Source: Cavia porcellus
Taxonomy: Eukaryota > Chordata > Mammalia > Rodentia > Caviidae
Length of the DNA: 64,000 nt
Assembly: GCF_034190915.1 (NCBI RefSeq)
Contig: NW_026947492.1
Location: 12,759,501 to 12,823,500 of the forward strand
Direction: 5' to 3'
The notes beneath the pieces are model-generated. The model saw only the letters and a list, made by a program, of their open reading frames with translations. It was not told the origin of the DNA and searched no databases. Positions 24,431 to 36,950 of this stretch are shown here, in pieces. Each line of letters opens with the position of its first letter. Position 1 is the stretch's first letter. Made by a program: the position numbers and the translations under genes.

Positions 24431-26143
24431 TCACTCCCGAGTGCCCCACGAGATGGTGGGTGGAACATTCACCACCGTGCACACAGGTGATGGTGACAGG
24501 TGCGACTTTTTGTTGGCTTTATCCTCTTCCAGTCACAGCTGAGCAGGCTGCCTCTCAGCCTCTCAGGATCTTTCCAGTGTTTCAAAGTCAGGCCACAACC
24601 ATGTGGCAGCACTGTCCCCAGGCTCTTCTCAGGTGGCCTGCTGAATGTCAGCAGTCATCCTAATTGGATAGTCCCCTTCTCTTTCTAGTTATCTGGGCTT
24701 GATGCATTAGACAGCTTTGAACTTTGGAGGCTATGGTGGGCTACCGCAAGCCAGATGCCACTCAGTGTCACAGACTATTTTCTGTTGGCTAGGGGGCTAA
24801 GGCTAATTTGCGTTGCTAATTTAAAAATATGAGCATGGCCCTGAGACTCCAAACAATTCCACCAAGTTCACACCTATCATCCTGTCACCAGGGAATCTGC
24901 TTCAAAGGAATGAAAGAGACCCTGGTGATGGAATGTAAAAACTCCTGATTGGAGCTGGGGCTGTAGCAGCCCAGCAGGGCAGTTACACCTTGCTTTCTGT
25001 AATAGGCGGGTTTCAAAAAGTTCGGTACACATCCCACTGAATGAGTCACATGCAGGATGGGCAAGTCAGTCCAGGGAAGCAGTGGTTATTTTGAAAATTA
25101 AAGAAAATTAAGTGCAAAGAAGGTAAAGATGCTAGAATCTAGGAACCCACCTCATACGTTGTTTGAACATGAGGCTCAGAGATAGAAAGCATTATGCAGG
25201 GTATTAATTACCAACCAACCTGGGAGTTTGAAAGAGAGCAGTAGAAATCACCTACTCCCATCCCAGCAGGTTCAAATATAGAGATTTTCATACAGTGGGT
25301 TTAGTTAAAGTGAGGGTCACTTGTAAAGCTTCCTCCAACCCATTGGGGTCCTCCCCCCGCCCTTTCACCATTACTGCCTCAGGCTTCTCTATGTTTGACT
25401 GGCCAGCTCTGCCACACAGCCCACAGATCTTAAATAAAAGGGATGGACAAGACCTGTGAGGTCACCTCGTCTCCCGCGGGGGCTTTCCTCCCTCTCTTCC
25501 ATATCTCATCTCCATCACAGCCTTTCTCTTTGCAGGGAGCTCCCACAAGGCATGGCAGTCCTCTGTTCCACAGATCACTGTGTCTCCTGCGGTGACTGTA
25601 TTAGAGCTTAACTAAACACCACCCCGCCACCACCCAGATAACCTGAGGCACCATCCCCGCTGCTGCTAGAGACAGTTTGCAGTTTAATTTACTGCAGAGC
25701 TGTAAGTAGGGGCTTCCTGATCAAACCTTCCTCTTTGCCTCAGTTTGTGTCTATGAGGCCAAGCATGCCATCAGCTAGCCACACTGTCCCCCCGGAAGCC
25801 CAGAGGTTCTGCAGTGACAGGGCCTGTTGTAGCTCCAGTGTGCCTGGCACGGGGCACAGCATGTGACGTTCTGGCTTTGCCAGGCCACTTTTCCTGCACA
25901 GGCTCTGAGCTCCTTGAAGGCTCCGTGGGCATGATTTCAGTGATTCAGAGCTACCTCTATTAAGTGAGGACCAGCTTCCCTCCATCAGTTTGACAGAGTA
26001 AATTGAGGTCAGCATAAGGAACAAGAAATGAAGAAGCCAGAAGTGAAATGCATATAAATAATGAAATAGTGATGACTCATTCAACAAACGTTCCTTGCTC
26101 CCCTCTCTGAGTTACCCACATCACATAGGCATGATACAGACAT

Positions 26144-26187
26144 GAAAATGCATTGAGTAAAAAAAAAAAAAAGAAAATGCATTGAGT
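26144..26187. mobile_element. Poly(A)-only insertion with target duplication
   Basis: The 15-bp word gaaaatgcattgagt occurs at 26144-26158 and again at 26173-26187, separated only by A14 at 26159-26172. A tract flanked by a perfect duplication of this size is what a target-primed insertion of a tail alone would leave. Confidence 0.75.
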
Positions 26188-26204
26188 TACAGTGCTTAGA
26201 AATC

Positions 26205-26310
26205 ATGGATCCAATTCCCTCACTTTACAGATGAAAAAACTGGGCCTCACAGTCTTTCCCATGAAGAAGTTGAGATCCACACATCTGCAAAGTGACATAC
26301 GTCCTAGGTA
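26205..26310 (-). mobile_element. MIR-like relic, antisense
   Basis: Text ccctcactttacagatgaaaaaactgggcctcac is antisense MIR-like. Confidence 0.5.
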
Positions 26311-26600
26311 GATCTCCTTGGGTATGCCAGGGAATAGCTCAGCAAGAAGTGAGGTTAGAATATGGGTGAGACCACAGGTGAGGGGTCTGGAGCAGACCGT
26401 GGCAGTTTCCATAGGTGAGAAGGGAAGAAAGCATCCAGGTAGATGGGACAAAGCATGCACAGTGGCTTGGGTCTGGGCCAAATGGGGTTTGTTTGGGTGC
26501 AGAGGCAGATGAGCGTGGTAGTGATAGAGTTCACCTGGGCATAAGTGAGGGCCAGAGTTGGAGGGTAGGATAGACCAATGCTCACACTCAGGCGTAGGAG
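26300..26600 (-). mobile_element. L2-like relic, antisense
   Basis: Segments such as gggacaaagcatgcacagtg and gcttgggtctgggccaaatg resemble the antisense L2 body. Diverged, with approximate ends. Confidence 0.45.
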
Positions 26601-28014
26601 TCAGATGCACCAGGATTCTATCCATTACTCTCACAGCACTGTGGAGCTGTGCCTTGTGCCTCCAAATCCTCCTGGGGAATAATTAAAATTCCCCCAAAAT
26701 GGGAGAGGTTGGAGTTCTTATTTCATGAGATTGTTGTGAGGATGAAGAGAGAGACACTTCTGACTTAGGCAGTGCCCAGCATCATGCGAGCACTCTGGTT
26801 TGCCATGAGCAGTGGGGATCCCCATCACCACCGCAATGCCTCTCTCCAGGGACGTTCCAGGGACTTGGGGTAGTGTGTCTACCAGCCAGCCCCTGCTGTG
26901 TGGAAAGCCCCAGTAAGGGGCATTGCTCCTCACACAGCAGTTTGAGACCAGCCTGGGGCTTGGCATAGCTTGTTATTGGTGAGGGAGGAATTAGTCCTCT
27001 CTGGCCAGGCAGGCTTCATGTGAGATGCAATGGCAGAGAGAGCCAACACACCTCCCTTACGTGCTCTCCTCTTTGTCTTGGGTACAGCATGTCCAATCCG
27101 TTCAGCCCTCTGTGTACCCACAGAGAATTCAGAATGGAAGGTGTTCTTGAGGGTTTATTAGGAGAGAGGAGATGGGTTGAGCCACTGACACCTTGTCTGG
27201 GATGCTCAGAGCTTCCCTGCATGCTTCATGGCCGGTATAAACAGGCACAAAGAAAGACCTTGTTCTCCTGCTCCTCTTGAGCTTCACCTCAGCAAAGTAT
27301 CTTTGTGTATTTGAGTTCTAGGTCTCTGCTGTATGGCTCTGGCAGCCCCTGTAACACCAGGGTTGTTTACTGCCCGGGCTCAGAGAACAGCTGAGTGGCC
27401 CATCCATTGCCACCCTGTGAGGAGGACCCACCTTCCTCATCCCACCCAGGGAGCGCTTCCCAGCCGGGGCCTGCAGTCAACAGCCCTGTGTGTTGTCTAC
27501 CTCACAGGCAGCCTTTTCCCTTCCCTGCACAGCTCTTGCTTGGTGGAAGGATCTGTGTGGACTCAGAGGAGGACTCTGTTTCCATGGCCCCTGCCTGTTC
27601 AGCCCAAGTTTCCGCAGGGACTTTGAACCCAGGCCAGAACTGACATCTGAAGTGGAAGAAGTCCTTCCACTGGCTTACAACACCCCATCATGGTCTGTTA
27701 TTCCAGCAGCTGCTCTGACAGTTGCCTTCCGACTCCTCTGCTGGCTGGAAAATTTAGTTGCCATGACAGTGTCACTCGTCTCTCCCTGTTCTATCTGTTC
27801 CCTGCTCCCCAGGAGGCAGAAGTAAAGCTGTCCCTCCTACAAAATGCTCTGAGTCCTCACTCAGGAGCTGGGCTTGTGGAGTGAGACTCCCAGGGGGCGC
27901 TGGACCTGAGGCCCTTCATGGAATGCAAGACCACTTCCCAGCCCCTAGGCAATCCCGGGCCCTGACTGGTGCTAAGAGGATCATTCACTCTCACCAGACT
28001 CCTCTTGGATCATT

Positions 28015-28170
28015 TCAGTTCAGTTGAGCAGACGTTTGGTGAGTGGTTGGCATTGCCAGAGAACTGTACCCTCTGCTCTCAATGAGTTTATGATTCAGAC
28101 AGGAAGGTGTACATGCGGGCATGTGTGTGAGGAGCTCTGAAGGGCAGCCAAGGTCCACAAACCCCCAAGG
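28015..28170 (-). mobile_element. L2-like relic, antisense
   Basis: Contains gagcagacgtttggtgagtg and ctctcaatgagtttatgatt followed by cagacaggaaggtgtaca, consistent with antisense L2. Confidence 0.45.
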
Positions 28171-28289
28171 GCCCAGGTATTTATAATCTGGAAGTTCGAA
28201 GACACTGGAAAGATTGTGTGGCTCATACACCATCTACTAAATAATATCTCAAATAAGCACACCTACATCCAATATTTACACATTGTACA

Positions 28290-28530
28290 GATTGGTTATC
28301 ATTTATCTGAAATGCTTAGGTCAAGAAGTATGTTTTCAATTTCTGAGGGTTTTTTTTAAATATTTGCATATATTTTACTGGTTGAACACTTATACAAAAA
28401 TCTAAAATTCAAAAAGCTCCAAAATCCCAAACATTTTGAGCATTATATCAATGCTAAAAAAAAGTTCAGATATCAGAGTGTTTCAGATTTTGGATTTTTG
28501 AATTAGATATGCTTAATACACAGTTAAACA
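28290..28530. mobile_element. Tigger-like non-autonomous DNA transposon relic
   Basis: Two roughly inverted ends, tttatctgaaatgcttaggt near the left and cagattttggatttttgaat at the right, frame aaaaagctccaaaatcccaa. This is the pattern of a common Tc/mariner-Tigger-derived element. The exact family is not assigned. Confidence 0.6.
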
Positions 28531-29599
28531 TCTGTCTATTAGACATTTTGCCATGAAATGAACTTGATGAAAAACACCCTTTTGTATGAATTCATTTTTA
28601 GGAGAACCTTCCCTCTGTTGAGGGCCAACATCATGAACTTGTTTGGGGTAGTAGCTGACTAGGAAATTAGAGAATAAGGAAATTTCCGTCTTTTAAAGGC
28701 AGCTGACTCAAAGAAGATATGCCTTCTCACCTAGATTTGAAAGCTGACCTGTGATCCATAGCAGTTTGCTAGGCAGAAGTGCAAGACAGGGTCCAAACCA
28801 TGGTGTACTGAAGATAATCATGGGCCCCTGCTTACAGGAATGTTTCAGATTGAATAATATAAAATAAATCAGACGATCATGGAAGCCCATTACATGGAAA
28901 TGCAGCTGAAATATTTTAATATTACTATACAAATACCTGCACTTCTTTGTCAACATATTAAATAGCCACACCCAGTACTGGGCCTCACTACTAAACTGAT
29001 TCTGAAGTAGAAAGAGTATAAATGACATTTCAAGATATCTACAGCTCTGTAATGTGATGGCAAAGCATCTGATTTCTGTTCATGATGAAGCGATGGATAC
29101 TGCTCATGTACTGTAGTTTATTTCCTGTATTCAAGATGTAAGGAGATTCTACCTTTCAGCTGGGGCTTAGAGAAAATAATGATGTAATCCCCCCAAAATG
29201 CTTTCAGAATCCTGACTCTGGGGTCACCACAGACCCAGGCAGCAGATATAGTCAATGCGCTCAGGTAGGAAGATAGGAAGCACGTTCTAGGTGAGCCAGT
29301 GTGACCTGGGAGGTGGCACAGTGGGACAAAATGGGGGCAGGACAGGGCTGTGGGATGATCAAACCCACTTGGGGTCTACTCACCATCAGAAGATTTTTTT
29401 TTTTCTTTTTGCTATGGCTTGATATTTCTTGTATAAAAAAATACATGCTCATTATTGAAAATAATGAAAAAAGAAGAAAGAAGGAGGAGGAGGAGGAAAT
29501 CCCCCAGCATCCCAGGGGCCAAGACAGGCTCTGGGAGCCTTAGATAATTGGCACTCTTTGTGGGAGGCTGTGGGTGGCAAGGCTGGGCCCTGAGGCCAG

Positions 29600-29790
29600 G
29601 GCTTGAGTGGCTGAGTCTTCCGCTGTTTTTCAGCTTTTGCGTCTTGTTTTGTGTCTGTGAAATGCGGATGACCGTAACAGTATCTATTTCATCACCGTGC
29701 TTTTAGAATTAAATAAGTCAATTCCTGTAAAGTGCTTGAAATGGGCCGTAATTATCACTCGATAAATATTGGCTTTAATCGCATCTTCTA
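29600..29790 (+). mobile_element. MIR SINE 3-prime half
   Basis: Text tctgtgaaatgcggatgacc, gaattaaataagtcaattcc, tgtaaagtgcttgaaatggg and cactcgataaatattggctt. Confidence 0.75.
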
Positions 29791-29794
29791 TCAT

Positions 29795-30020
29795 TCCTCA
29801 ATGCATGGCTATTTCCTGTATGCACCTAGTTTTAGCCTTCATAGAGATACGCACATAGTTTTATATTTTCTTAGTACTGTTACATAAATGTTAGTGCTAT
29901 TATAAACGACTCAGAAGCATTTTAAATGCCTAAATAATACTCCGATTGGGCATATGACCCACATGCTATGTAACTGTTCCCTGAGGGTCAGACATTTATT
30001 CCATCGTCAGTATTCTATGG
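29795..30020 (-). mobile_element. Short L1M 3-prime relic
   Basis: Weak antisense L1 similarity (agtgctattataaacgactc and neighbouring text). It is short and diverged. Confidence 0.4.
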
Positions 30021-30399
30021 GAGGTGTTGTGTGGCTTTGGCATGATTCCATGGTGACTTACTGAGCACATGACTCGGGTAGAGCCCTGTGCTCGGGAAGG
30101 AGGATACCAGGATCAATTTGAGAAGCTCTGTGCGGTAGAGAAACATGCAGATCAGCATTTTAGGAGTATAAATTTGCCTCCCAGGTTGGAGAAAGGACTG
30201 GGAGTGGAGAATCCTGGGACAGCGTGAGACTCCTTAGTAAAACAGGTGTAAAGGGGGCTGGCGGACAGCGCAGTGGAGCAGGAAGGAGGGGCGGGAAGTG
30301 AACGGGTGTGAATCTTGCTCTGGCTCAGTAGTGAAAGAATAGAGTGAGGGAAGGGGAGGAGGGGCAAGGTGAGCAGGGCTTTGACCTTGAGTAGTTAAG

Positions 30400-30575
30400 A
30401 GGAGTAAAGTGCAGTGGTTAAGGGTGTGGGTTTGGATGCCAGGTAGGTCTTCATGGTCAAACCCAGTTCTACCATATATTACTGGTGTGAGTTTGAACAA
30501 GTTACTTCAGTTTTCTAAGGCTCAGGTCTCCCATCAATTGGGGGTGAAATGGAATCTTCCTTATAGAAGTGTAAA
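30400..30575 (+). mobile_element. MIR SINE
   Basis: Order: agtgcagtggttaagggtgt, gggtttggatgccaggtagg, gtgtgagtttgaacaagtta, cttcagttttctaaggctca. Confidence 0.75.
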
Positions 30576-30649
30576 GTCAAATTAGATTATGAAAACCAGC
30601 AAACCCAATGCAGTGTGAGAGTGAGAAGGGTGTACACCGTGTGAGCTAA

Positions 30650-30815
30650 GATTCTTAGCCCTTGCCCTATTGACCATCTTACTCTGCACATCCCTATGAG
30701 AGAGGTATTGTCAGTGTCTTAGCTTTACAGGTGAGTAAACAGGCACAGGGAGGTTCAGGGGCTTGTTCGAGCTCTCAATTAGCAAGGAAGGGTGCTGAGG
30801 CTCAAACCTAGGCAG
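30650..30815 (-). mobile_element. MIR SINE, antisense
   Basis: Text agaggtattgtcagtgtctt, tacaggtgagtaaacaggca, ggctcaaacctaggcagccc is antisense MIR. Confidence 0.7.
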
Positions 30816-31339
30816 CCCAGCATCAGTCTGTCTCTTAAAGACTGCACTGCACACGGCCACAGTGCCCACTGCACGTGCCAGAGGGAAGCCCTGAGCCCAC
30901 ACCTGGCAGGCAGCTGGTTGGAACTCAACTCTGTAACCCCACACACGGGTCAGTGTGCAGGGTCACCTGGGCAGAGATGAGCAAAGGTGAGATCGCCCAG
31001 GAGAGAGTGAGGACTCTGTAAAACGTGAAGTTAGCAGGTGGGAGAAGGAAGAAGAGTCAGGAAAGAAAAATATGATCAGAGAATTGGATGCATGTCAGGA
31101 CTGAGTGGTGTTGTGAGATTCAAAAGAACAATACAATCAGCAACATCAAATGCTGTGCGCTGAGTTGGATGAGGACCAGTAGCTGGTCATGGTGACCTTG
31201 GACAGAGCAGATTCAGTGGAGCGAGATGGCCAAGGAGACCGAGTAAGGGACTGAGTGTCTCTGAGAGCTGCAGGGAGAGCTGCAGGAAGCTGTGCAGACA
31301 GAATAGTGTGTGAGAGGCTGGGCTGAACTTGGAGGAGGT

Positions 31340-31460
31340 CTGGAGGCTGGAACCCAAATGCTGGCTCTGACCTTGAGTAGTTGTGTGACCTAAGAGAGGC
31401 CCTTGATATTTCTACGCAATTATTTGTTTATTAGTAAAATCAGGAGGGATGTAACAGTAA
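31340..31460 (+). mobile_element. MIR SINE relic
   Basis: Text ccaaatgctggctctgacct, tgagtagttgtgtgacctaa and ttagtaaaatcaggagggat. Confidence 0.65.
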
Positions 31461-32194
31461 AATCCAGAGTGCTGTTGCAGGGAGGCGACAGGGTACAGAA
31501 TTAAAAGACAGTAAACAGTTAAACTTGTTGCTATCATAGGTGACTCATGTGGAACCTTCTCTGGAGGTGATGCCTGGGCATCATGACCTCTGCCCCAGGA
31601 ATGGTTCTGACACTTATCACTGATGGGACCCTCTGTGATGCCCTTTGCCCACAGCCTTTTAGGTAGTTGAGATTTAGGATATGGTGGGGTCCTGCTCATG
31701 CCACAGCTAGGAAAAGATCTCACAGACACGTAGTTCATATGGTAAACCACAATTCTGGAATTTGAACTCTGGCATTGGCGTCTTTCTTGCCATTTGTGTC
31801 CTACTCAGGTGGTCAGTTGACCCTGCAGGACAATGGTTAGGACTGTCAGCAGGGGAAATTATCAAACTGCAGGTGTGGCTTTGCAGTTGCCTCTCAATCC
31901 ACGCATTGCTTACATGCAACTTTCTGACCTGAAAAACAACTCTGCCGACTCCTAAGGTGAATGCAGGGGAAAGTGTACGGAGTTACCCCTGGATTTTGCA
32001 GACACAGATGGTGTGTTGTGCAATTGGGAACCTTGTGTATTCTGAGCAGCAGCGCCTTGGCTCTAGGTCCACAGTATGTGCAGAAATGAGCTTATGTTCT
32101 CCCTCCTTGTGTTCCCCTTTTTTTCTCCCATCTTTCCTTTTCAGCCTCTAGCACTTAAAAATCTTAGATTTGTTCCTTCTTTTCTGGCCACATG

Positions 32195-32560
32195 TCCCAT
32201 TCATTCGTGCATTCATTCAACACATGTCGACTGGACACCTACTGTCTAGAAGACATTGGAAGACAGGAAATAAGAAGTGGTAGTTAGGAGATAAATGTGG
32301 CTCTCTTCATTGCTGGAAAGGGTTTGACATCGAGGTAAAACTAAGCACCCAGCAGACACATTTACAAGTGTTTCAGAGTAAAAGTACAAACTGAGGACCT
32401 TGGGAGCTCCAGGCAGGGCGAATTCCAGCTTAGAACCCTGGAGGTCTGAGAAGGCCTCAGGTGACCCTTGACAGGTGAGAGGATACAGAACGGAGGAGGG
32501 AGGGCACCTTCCCAGTGAAGAAGTGCAACGTCCTGGGTCTGAGGGTGGTTAGGACAGTCC
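32195..32560 (-). mobile_element. L2-like relic, antisense
   Basis: Starts cattcattcgtgcattcattcaacacatgt then ctggacacctactgtctaga. The later part has ctgagaaggcctcaggtgac. This is antisense L2 order. Confidence 0.6.
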
Positions 32561-33236
32561 CTAACACACCCAGGAAATGGTTGTCACAGGCTCTGGGTAA
32601 GGCACAGGAGGGCTTTCTGTAGCTGCAATCTCTCCCTGCCTCTCATTGTTTATCTTCTGCCTCTCTTCTCTACCTCCTGTTCCATGTGACTTTATCTAAG
32701 CCTGCTTTCTCCTCTTTGTCTGCATCATCCTTGTCACCTTTGTCCTGACTTGCCTGCCTTTCTTCCTCCCCATTATCTTTTTTTTTACTTGGGAGGTGGT
32801 AGGAGACGGAAGGCTGGGCAGCTGCTCGAGGAGCTGGAGCTGGGTCCTCCCTCCCTCTGCAGCGAGGGTGTCCGGGCTGCCCCACCCCACTGCAGGCCAG
32901 ACTGGCGAGGAAGCTGCGGGCTTCCTCCATTAGCCTCTGTCCTTTGGTGACAGCCCAGACGATTTACACACCCTATTGGCTGTGGCTGTTTGTTGTCATA
33001 ACCTGGGTCGTTTCCTCATTTAATACTGTCCATAAACTACAATAAAACTGTCCCCAAACCCAGTACTCTAGGGGGAGAAGGGCAGACACTGGGTTTGGAG
33101 GGGCTGGAAGGGGTGAGGGTGGGAGAAAGTGAGGAGCAGCAGGTAAAAATAAGTCAAGGCCTCAGGGCCCTGGCAGGGCTGAGCCTCCATCTTACCCATT
33201 CCTTCTTTCTTTTCCTGCCCTTCCTGCTGGCTGCAG

Positions 33237-33334
33237 TGTGTCAGATCCTCCCCAAGGGAGTAGTTGCTGTCCTGGGACCTTCATCCAGCCCTGCCTCCAG
33301 TTCCATCATCAGCAACATCTGTGGGGAAAAGGAG
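33237..33334 (+). CDS. GRIK4: GRIK4 coding exon B (amino-terminal domain)
   Basis: This 98-bp exon encodes [20 protein letters not shown] followed by [12 protein letters not shown]. The split ATG Met codon is completed by its first two bases (A|TG). The acceptor is a strong pyrimidine tract ending ctggctgcag and the donor is GAG|gtgagt, close to consensus. The [19 protein letters not shown] block is one of the best conserved parts of the GluK4/GluK5 amino-terminal domain. The Cys after Met corresponds to a cysteine that forms a domain disulfide in kainate receptors (family knowledge). The exon runs from phase 1 to phase 0, so skipping it alone would break the frame. Exon A lies 11,915 bp upstream and exon C 3,616 bp downstream. 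Confidence 0.97.
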
Positions 33335-35159
33335 GTGAGTACTGGACCAGGTTGGAAGAATACCCGCAGGGCGGAGCCCTGGACGTCATGGGCTCCTAAG
33401 GGCTGGAAAGGCCTGCTGAGGATGCTGTGCTAATGTTGGTAATGTAGAGATACAAATGAGAAGTGGTCTTGTCTGAGCTCTTTTGTGTCAAGTCATGTGG
33501 ATGGAGGGCCTCGGGAGATGTCGATAACGAGTTCTCTTAGCTGAGTTCATCACAGTCTTAGGGCCCGTGGTGGCACCTCCAGTGGCCTCTTGGTGGTGGC
33601 AGGGAGGGAGATTGAATGGGGGACAAGAGGGCAGAGGTCTGAGCTGCAGGCTTCTGTCCCCATAGGCAGCTCTGTGGTGATCTGCTCATACGCTGGGACT
33701 CTGGGTTTGGAGGAAGGCATTGCATTTTATGCAAACATAAAGTTTGAAAGCTTGTTTTGTAAGTCCACTCACACCACCTTCTTCCAGGAGAAGAAGTTGG
33801 AATTTTCTAGTCCTTTCTGGATTCCATTTGTGCTTCTGTTGCTGTGTTCCTGGGAGACCATGGACAGTTAGCTCCTTTGCTCATCTGTGTCCCAGGGTCA
33901 TTTTAGTCAGGTCTATATGGGGCAGATGGAGCTTGGTGGTTGAGGTATGTGACGTCCAGAGCTGAGGAGGGAAGACATGGGAAAGAAGCATCACTTTGCA
34001 TCCCCCTAGAGGACTTGGTGAGTCCCTGTGGCTTCAGGCGGCATATTTACCCTCCCTCTTTCATGACTGTGCTCTCAGAATTGGTGTCTGCATATTCTAG
34101 TGCGTTGTGGCCCTGACCCGAGGTTGGTCCTGCTTCACTGCATTGGTTATCTCCAGAGCATTCCTGCCAGGGGCCAGATTCATTGCTTAGGACAACTCTT
34201 AAGCTTCATAAGCTCCCAAGCAGTTTCTGTCCCACCACTGTCCCTTCCAGCATCTCCCAGGCCTCAGCCCAGGATATTAGCTTTGATATTTAATTTGCAT
34301 CTTCTTTTCCAGGCTCCAGAGACCACCTCAAGTCTCTGGCATGTCATTATTGTGGCTCTGATCTTCACCAAGTGAAGTCACCAAGACTTTGGGTCCCCAT
34401 TATTTCTCCTCTGTCTCTCCCACCACATTGTACTTTCTTGTCGATCCCTTACTGTCTTCCTTGCCAAACCCACTGTAAAATGGTTCCCTCTTGGGATTCA
34501 CTAGCTATTTCATCTCAGCCAGATCTCTTAGCCCTGCCTAGTTGGCATTTCAGGCCACAGATGGAGCCCTTAATTTGCAGTGTCACCCCATTCTGCTACA
34601 CTTGCCCCTGTGCCCTAGACCAGCCAGCCAGGCCACCTAGGGAGCAGGCAGACGGTTGCTCCTGCCTTGTCTGGTCGTGTTCCTTCCAGAGCAACTCTTC
34701 CTCTCGTTCAGATTATGCATTTCTGTTAATATTTTATGAGGCTGAACTGCCCTTACACTGATCTCCCAGCTCCAGGGAAAAGCAATGGAGTTCTCATCGA
34801 GGAGTCCATCCTTTAAACGCTTATTACGTCTCTCGGCCACCTTGTGGCTGGCTGCTTCCTGCCTCAGTGCTCCCCTATGCACCTCCATGATGACTTCCTG
34901 GGATGCATTTAAAATTGCAAATCAATTATGAATTCATCTTTAGCCAAAAGAGAGAATTGGCAGAAGAGGACTGACCTAGCCCTGCCTGGGCTGGCAGAGC
35001 AGCTAACTTCCCCAGAAGCTTTCCCAGTGGCCCAGTGCTGGAGACTCCCCACCAGCATCCCTTCTCAGGGAGCCCATCCACTCTCCCCTGCACACCCAGC
35101 TCTCAGAGCTTTATGGGAACTCCTGTTGGGGATGGAGGAGTGGAAGGAAAGGAGGAAAG

Positions 35160-35370
35160 GCACTGCCGAGCACTTAGAACATGTTAGGTGTGGAGTTGGT
35201 GCGTCTAACGTCCTTCTCACATGGGATCTCATTTTGTCTCCTCAAAGTTCTAAGAAGCACCAGTGCTTGTCTTCACTGTAGTGAAGTATATGTAGACAGG
35301 CTAAGTGGTTTGTCCTGGAGATAAATCCCAAGTCTGTAGACTTCAAAAGCCATGTGTCCTTCACTTTCCT
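35160..35370 (-). mobile_element. MIR-like relic, antisense
   Basis: Text gagcacttagaacatgttag, catgggatctcattttgtct and agacaggctaagtggtttgt. Weak but in order. Confidence 0.45.
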
Positions 35371-35869
35371 AAAAGGCCCCTCCCCCAGCTCATGGCGGGT
35401 TCTTAGGAATCTTCAAGGGCTCCCACTGTTGGGGGTTCTAACCGGCAAGGCTCTCTGGGGGTAGCTGCTGATGGAATCTACAAAGGAGAACCAGGGTCAG
35501 AGGTGCTCAGGTGTCTAAATCAGCCCCACAGACGAAATCAGCCCGCCTGCCTCTGCCCGGCCTGGCCCTGTATCTTTCCCTTTTGTGACCTCTTTTCCTT
35601 TCAAGGTGCATTTTTTCAGTAATTGTGAATTGATTGCATGGGATACAGAATAAGCAAAAACAAAGCAAAGCAAAGCAAAACGGTCCCCTTATGACTGTGC
35701 CTGGTGAACTTCAGTCTTTAGGGTCCTCATTCAAAACGTGCCAGGTTCTTTCTGCCCTTTGTAGTCCCTGCTGGAAAAAGTGTGGGAGCACTGTCAGTGA
35801 TTCAAGCTGTAATCCTAGTTGAATTCAATAATCTTTCTTCCTGGTTTTTGCTAAATCTTTACTCCCTTC

Positions 35870-36430
35870 CAACCTTGATTTTAAAAAATCTCTGGTCTCT
35901 GATTGGCTTCACCCCCAAATTTAAAAGGATTCATAACTAAAATCCTACAGAAACCATCACAGCATCTTTCCAGGCTCCTGGCAGCATAACCTCTAGGCCA
36001 GGCCAGACAAAGAAAACTTTCATAATCATTCCTTAATAATCTGCTCTAGAAGCCAAGTGACTCACTGGCAGGCGGTTCTTCTTGCCATCTGCCCTCCATC
36101 TTACTTGGTTTATCAGTAAAAAATCGTACTGTGCCTCGGCTTTCTCCTGGCTGACTACCTGTTCTCAGAGTGGCAGAATAAAATCAAGGTGGATGGCAGC
36201 TTATTACATTTTAACTTTCTTATTACCTACCAAATAGCCTAAGCCGCCAGTACAGCAGCCCTAGCAGCCTGTTAATATCTCTTCCCAGAGGAGAGCGGCA
36301 GAAGGCAGGGCAGTGCCTCTTGGAAACGTCAGGAAACAGAGGGCGAGGGAAGCTGACATGGCCATAATGCAGCTGGAGCAGGTGTTTATTTACCTGGCTG
36401 CATCCGCAGCGCTCTAGATGGCTTCTCCTG
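35870..36430. promoter_or_regulatory. Candidate intronic regulatory region (speculative)
   Basis: A repeat-free stretch 0.5-1.1 kb upstream of exon C. Near its right end are an E-box cagctg at 36370-36375, a second E-box caggtg at 36379-36384 and an overlapping forkhead-like tgtttatttac at 36383-36393, all within 24 bp. Motif matches of this kind are common by chance, so the call rests mainly on their clustering and the lack of repeats. Confidence 0.25.
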
Positions 36431-36950
36431 CTGCCTCGCTTCCCTCCCTGCATGCTCGTCTTCAATGGTTCCCCTCACACACATCCGACACACTCCTGGC
36501 ATTCACCCAGGAGCTTTTCTGGGAGCTGCTTTACACACCTGTTGCCTGTGCTGGGCTGAGGGGCTCCTCTTTTGGTCCCCAAGGTAGTGTTTTTCTCTTC
36601 CTGCCACCTCGGCTCTGATTTATGAACTACAAATAAAACAATGTAGGGAGAATGCTTTCAAGGCCGTTTGTCTCCGTGGCTAGCACCTGCCACTTCCTCT
36701 GAGAATAAACACCCGTTCTTGTGCCGTTTCAGGGCCACAGACCTGACACTGAGATCCGTATTGCCTTCACTCAGGTCTGTGGCCAAAAGGGGTCCCATCC
36801 GGGCTGTAGTCAGAGCGCCATCATGTCTTCCTGCCGTGTACCAGGTGCTCTGGGTCCTGAACACTCTGCAGCCTCACTCCCACACCGTGCTCTCTTTTCT
36901 TCTCAGTCATTTGGATTCTTCCTGGTGCCCATTTTTGCTCCTTCTGCCAG

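Larger units (their letters stand above)
21322..33236 (+). other. GRIK4: GRIK4 intron A-B
   Basis: An 11,915-bp intron between exons A and B. It holds MIR and L2 relics, an antisense MaLR LTR near 22070-22565, a poly(A)-only insertion at 26144-26187 and a Tigger-like relic near 28290-28530. Segments 22600-23380, 23500-24250, 24430-26080 and 26650-28010 show no recognisable repeat or gene. Open frames there lack coding-style conservation cues. Confidence 0.92.
33335..36950 (+). other. GRIK4: GRIK4 intron B-C
   Basis: A 3,616-bp intron, the shortest here. It has almost no young repeats. A MIR-like relic lies near 35160-35370. The segment 35870-36430 is repeat-free, moderately AT-rich and carries clustered E-box and forkhead-like motifs; it is listed separately as a possible regulatory region. 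Nothing else is recognised. Confidence 0.92.

Noticed and set aside
24840..25020. Possible further B1-ID or ID copy
   Set aside because: A few words (acctatcatcctgtcacc, gagctggggctgtagcag) are suggestive, but the order and the box elements are not preserved well enough to call.
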